Positions 22,117 through 22,397 of a DNA stretch of 22,397 nt are shown here, piece by piece; the stretch's first letter is position 1; the number at the start of each line of letters is the position of its first letter. This DNA is from JBFMFE01 sp040752295. GTDB lineage: Bacteria > UBP15 > UBA6099 > JBFMBQ01. The notes beneath the pieces were generated by a model. It was not told the DNA's origin and did not search any database. It saw nothing but the letters and a program-made list of their open reading frames with translations. Position numbers and translations under genes: made by a program. The DNA lies in NCBI GenBank assembly GCA_040752295.1, contig JBFMFE010000289.1, forward strand, positions 1 through 22,397, written 5' to 3'.

Positions 22117-22145
22117 GATATTCCCTGTTCGATATTCGACATTCG
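22117..22145. repeat. TTCGATATTCGA element, second copy
   Basis: TTCCCTGTTCGATATTCGACA (22121-22141) matches 11663-11683 at 19 of 21 positions and is followed by TTCG. It lies 64 nt past the dgkA stop. Confidence 0.65.
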
Positions 22146-22226
22146 TTTTTTGCTTTTCACCATCGCCCCTACGCCTGATCCGCGCCTGGAATGAAATACC
22201 CCGGCATTTTCCGAATGCGATATCGG

Positions 22227-22258
22227 ATGAATATATTGTAATGCCGCATCATATTCAT
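22227..22258. repeat. ATGAATAT/ATATTCAT hairpin
   Basis: Perfect 8-bp stem (22227-22234 with 22251-22258), 16-nt loop, in AT-rich DNA between the dgkA cluster and the right-edge frame. Could end minus-strand transcription, but lacks a U-run. Confidence 0.35.
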
Positions 22259-22262
22259 GGGA

Positions 22263-22397
22263 TTATATTATTGAACACCGATTTTCGCGGAATGTGAAGC
22301 CGTCATAATCGGACTTAAGTTTTTTCACCTTTTTTCCCGTGTATTCCTCCTGATGCGCCAAAAATAGTTTGGCTGCCATTTGAAGGTTATATTTGCA
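22263..22397 (-). CDS. C-terminal part of an unidentified protein, cut by the window edge
   Basis: 44 codons are open from the right edge to a TAA at 22265-22263. The reading (LQMAAKLFLAHQEEYTGKKV, then KLKSDYDGFTFRENRC) has a balanced, Lys-rich composition like real protein in AT-rich DNA, and no other frame there is as good. The family is not recognised. An internal ATG follows a few codons in, but the frame continues from upstream. Composition resembles the AT-rich patch at 1200-2660 more than its neighbours. Confidence 0.4.
   Translation of the reverse strand, partial: CKYNLQMAAKLFLAHQEEYTGKKVKKLKSDYDGFTFRENRCSII

Overview
The window is GC-rich bacterial chromosome from an unidentified, probably uncultivated Gram-negative-type lineage. 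Support for this is the housekeeping cluster (HIT, PhoH, 7TM-HD, YbeY, DgkA), hslVU, a tRNA-Gln, two exported proteins (one a lipoprotein) and surface-sugar genes. GC-rich coding sequence interrupted by short palindromic repeat families is a style seen in candidate-phylum genomes, but no marker here fixes the phylum. Start codons are often GTG or TTG, placed by clear Shine-Dalgarno (SD) sequences.

Layout. 1-1118: norB, the nitric oxide reductase catalytic subunit, cut by the left edge. 1200-3240: an AT-rich accessory patch with a minus-strand AAA/STAND-like ATPase, a frameshifted remnant and a C-terminal piece of a second heme-copper oxidase. 3377-4522: a Gfo/Idh/MocA oxidoreductase. 7490 down to 4547 (minus): tRNA-Gln, hslV, hslU and an HDOD regulator, spaced like one transcription unit. 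8401-7707 (minus): a 73-residue unknown and a STAS protein. 8628-10594 (plus): a one-helix pseudopilin-like protein, an OB-fold tRNA-binding protein and a GT2 glycosyltransferase. 11508-10912 (minus): a WbpD/WlbB-like sugar N-acetyltransferase. 14388-11899 (minus): a large glycine-linker lipoprotein and a small exported protein. 16849-14618 (minus): beta and alpha subunits of an ADP-forming acyl-CoA synthetase. 17296-22053 (plus): HIT, phoH-like, pgpH-like 7TM-HD, ybeY and an enlarged dgkA, with overlapping or nearly overlapping ends. 22263-22397 (minus): an AT-rich open frame entering from the right edge.

Functional picture. The acyl-CoA synthetase would make ATP while releasing acetate or another acid, and NorB would reduce NO, which suggests fermentative or anaerobic life with denitrification or NO detoxification. 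HslUV, the HDOD protein and the STAS protein are protein-quality-control and signalling functions. The right-hand cluster joins RNA metabolism (YbeY, PhoH), probable cyclic-dinucleotide turnover (7TM-HD) and undecaprenol or diacylglycerol phosphorylation (DgkA).

The least explained material is intergenic. A 46-nt core (43/46 identical) occurs at 10715-10760 and, inverted, at 16998-17043, each time next to tracts rich in CAGGCAGG or GACCTGTCT motifs. A 144-nt repeat tract bounded by perfect 14-bp inverted ends lies at 11684-11827. A 21-nt element built on TTCGATATTCGA occurs at 11663 and 22121. A related palindrome sits inside the dgkA reading frame. A strong plus-strand terminator at 17111-17135 has no plus-strand gene before it for 6.5 kb, which raises the possibility of a small RNA from the repeat. 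No CRISPR array, complete insertion sequence or rRNA was seen.
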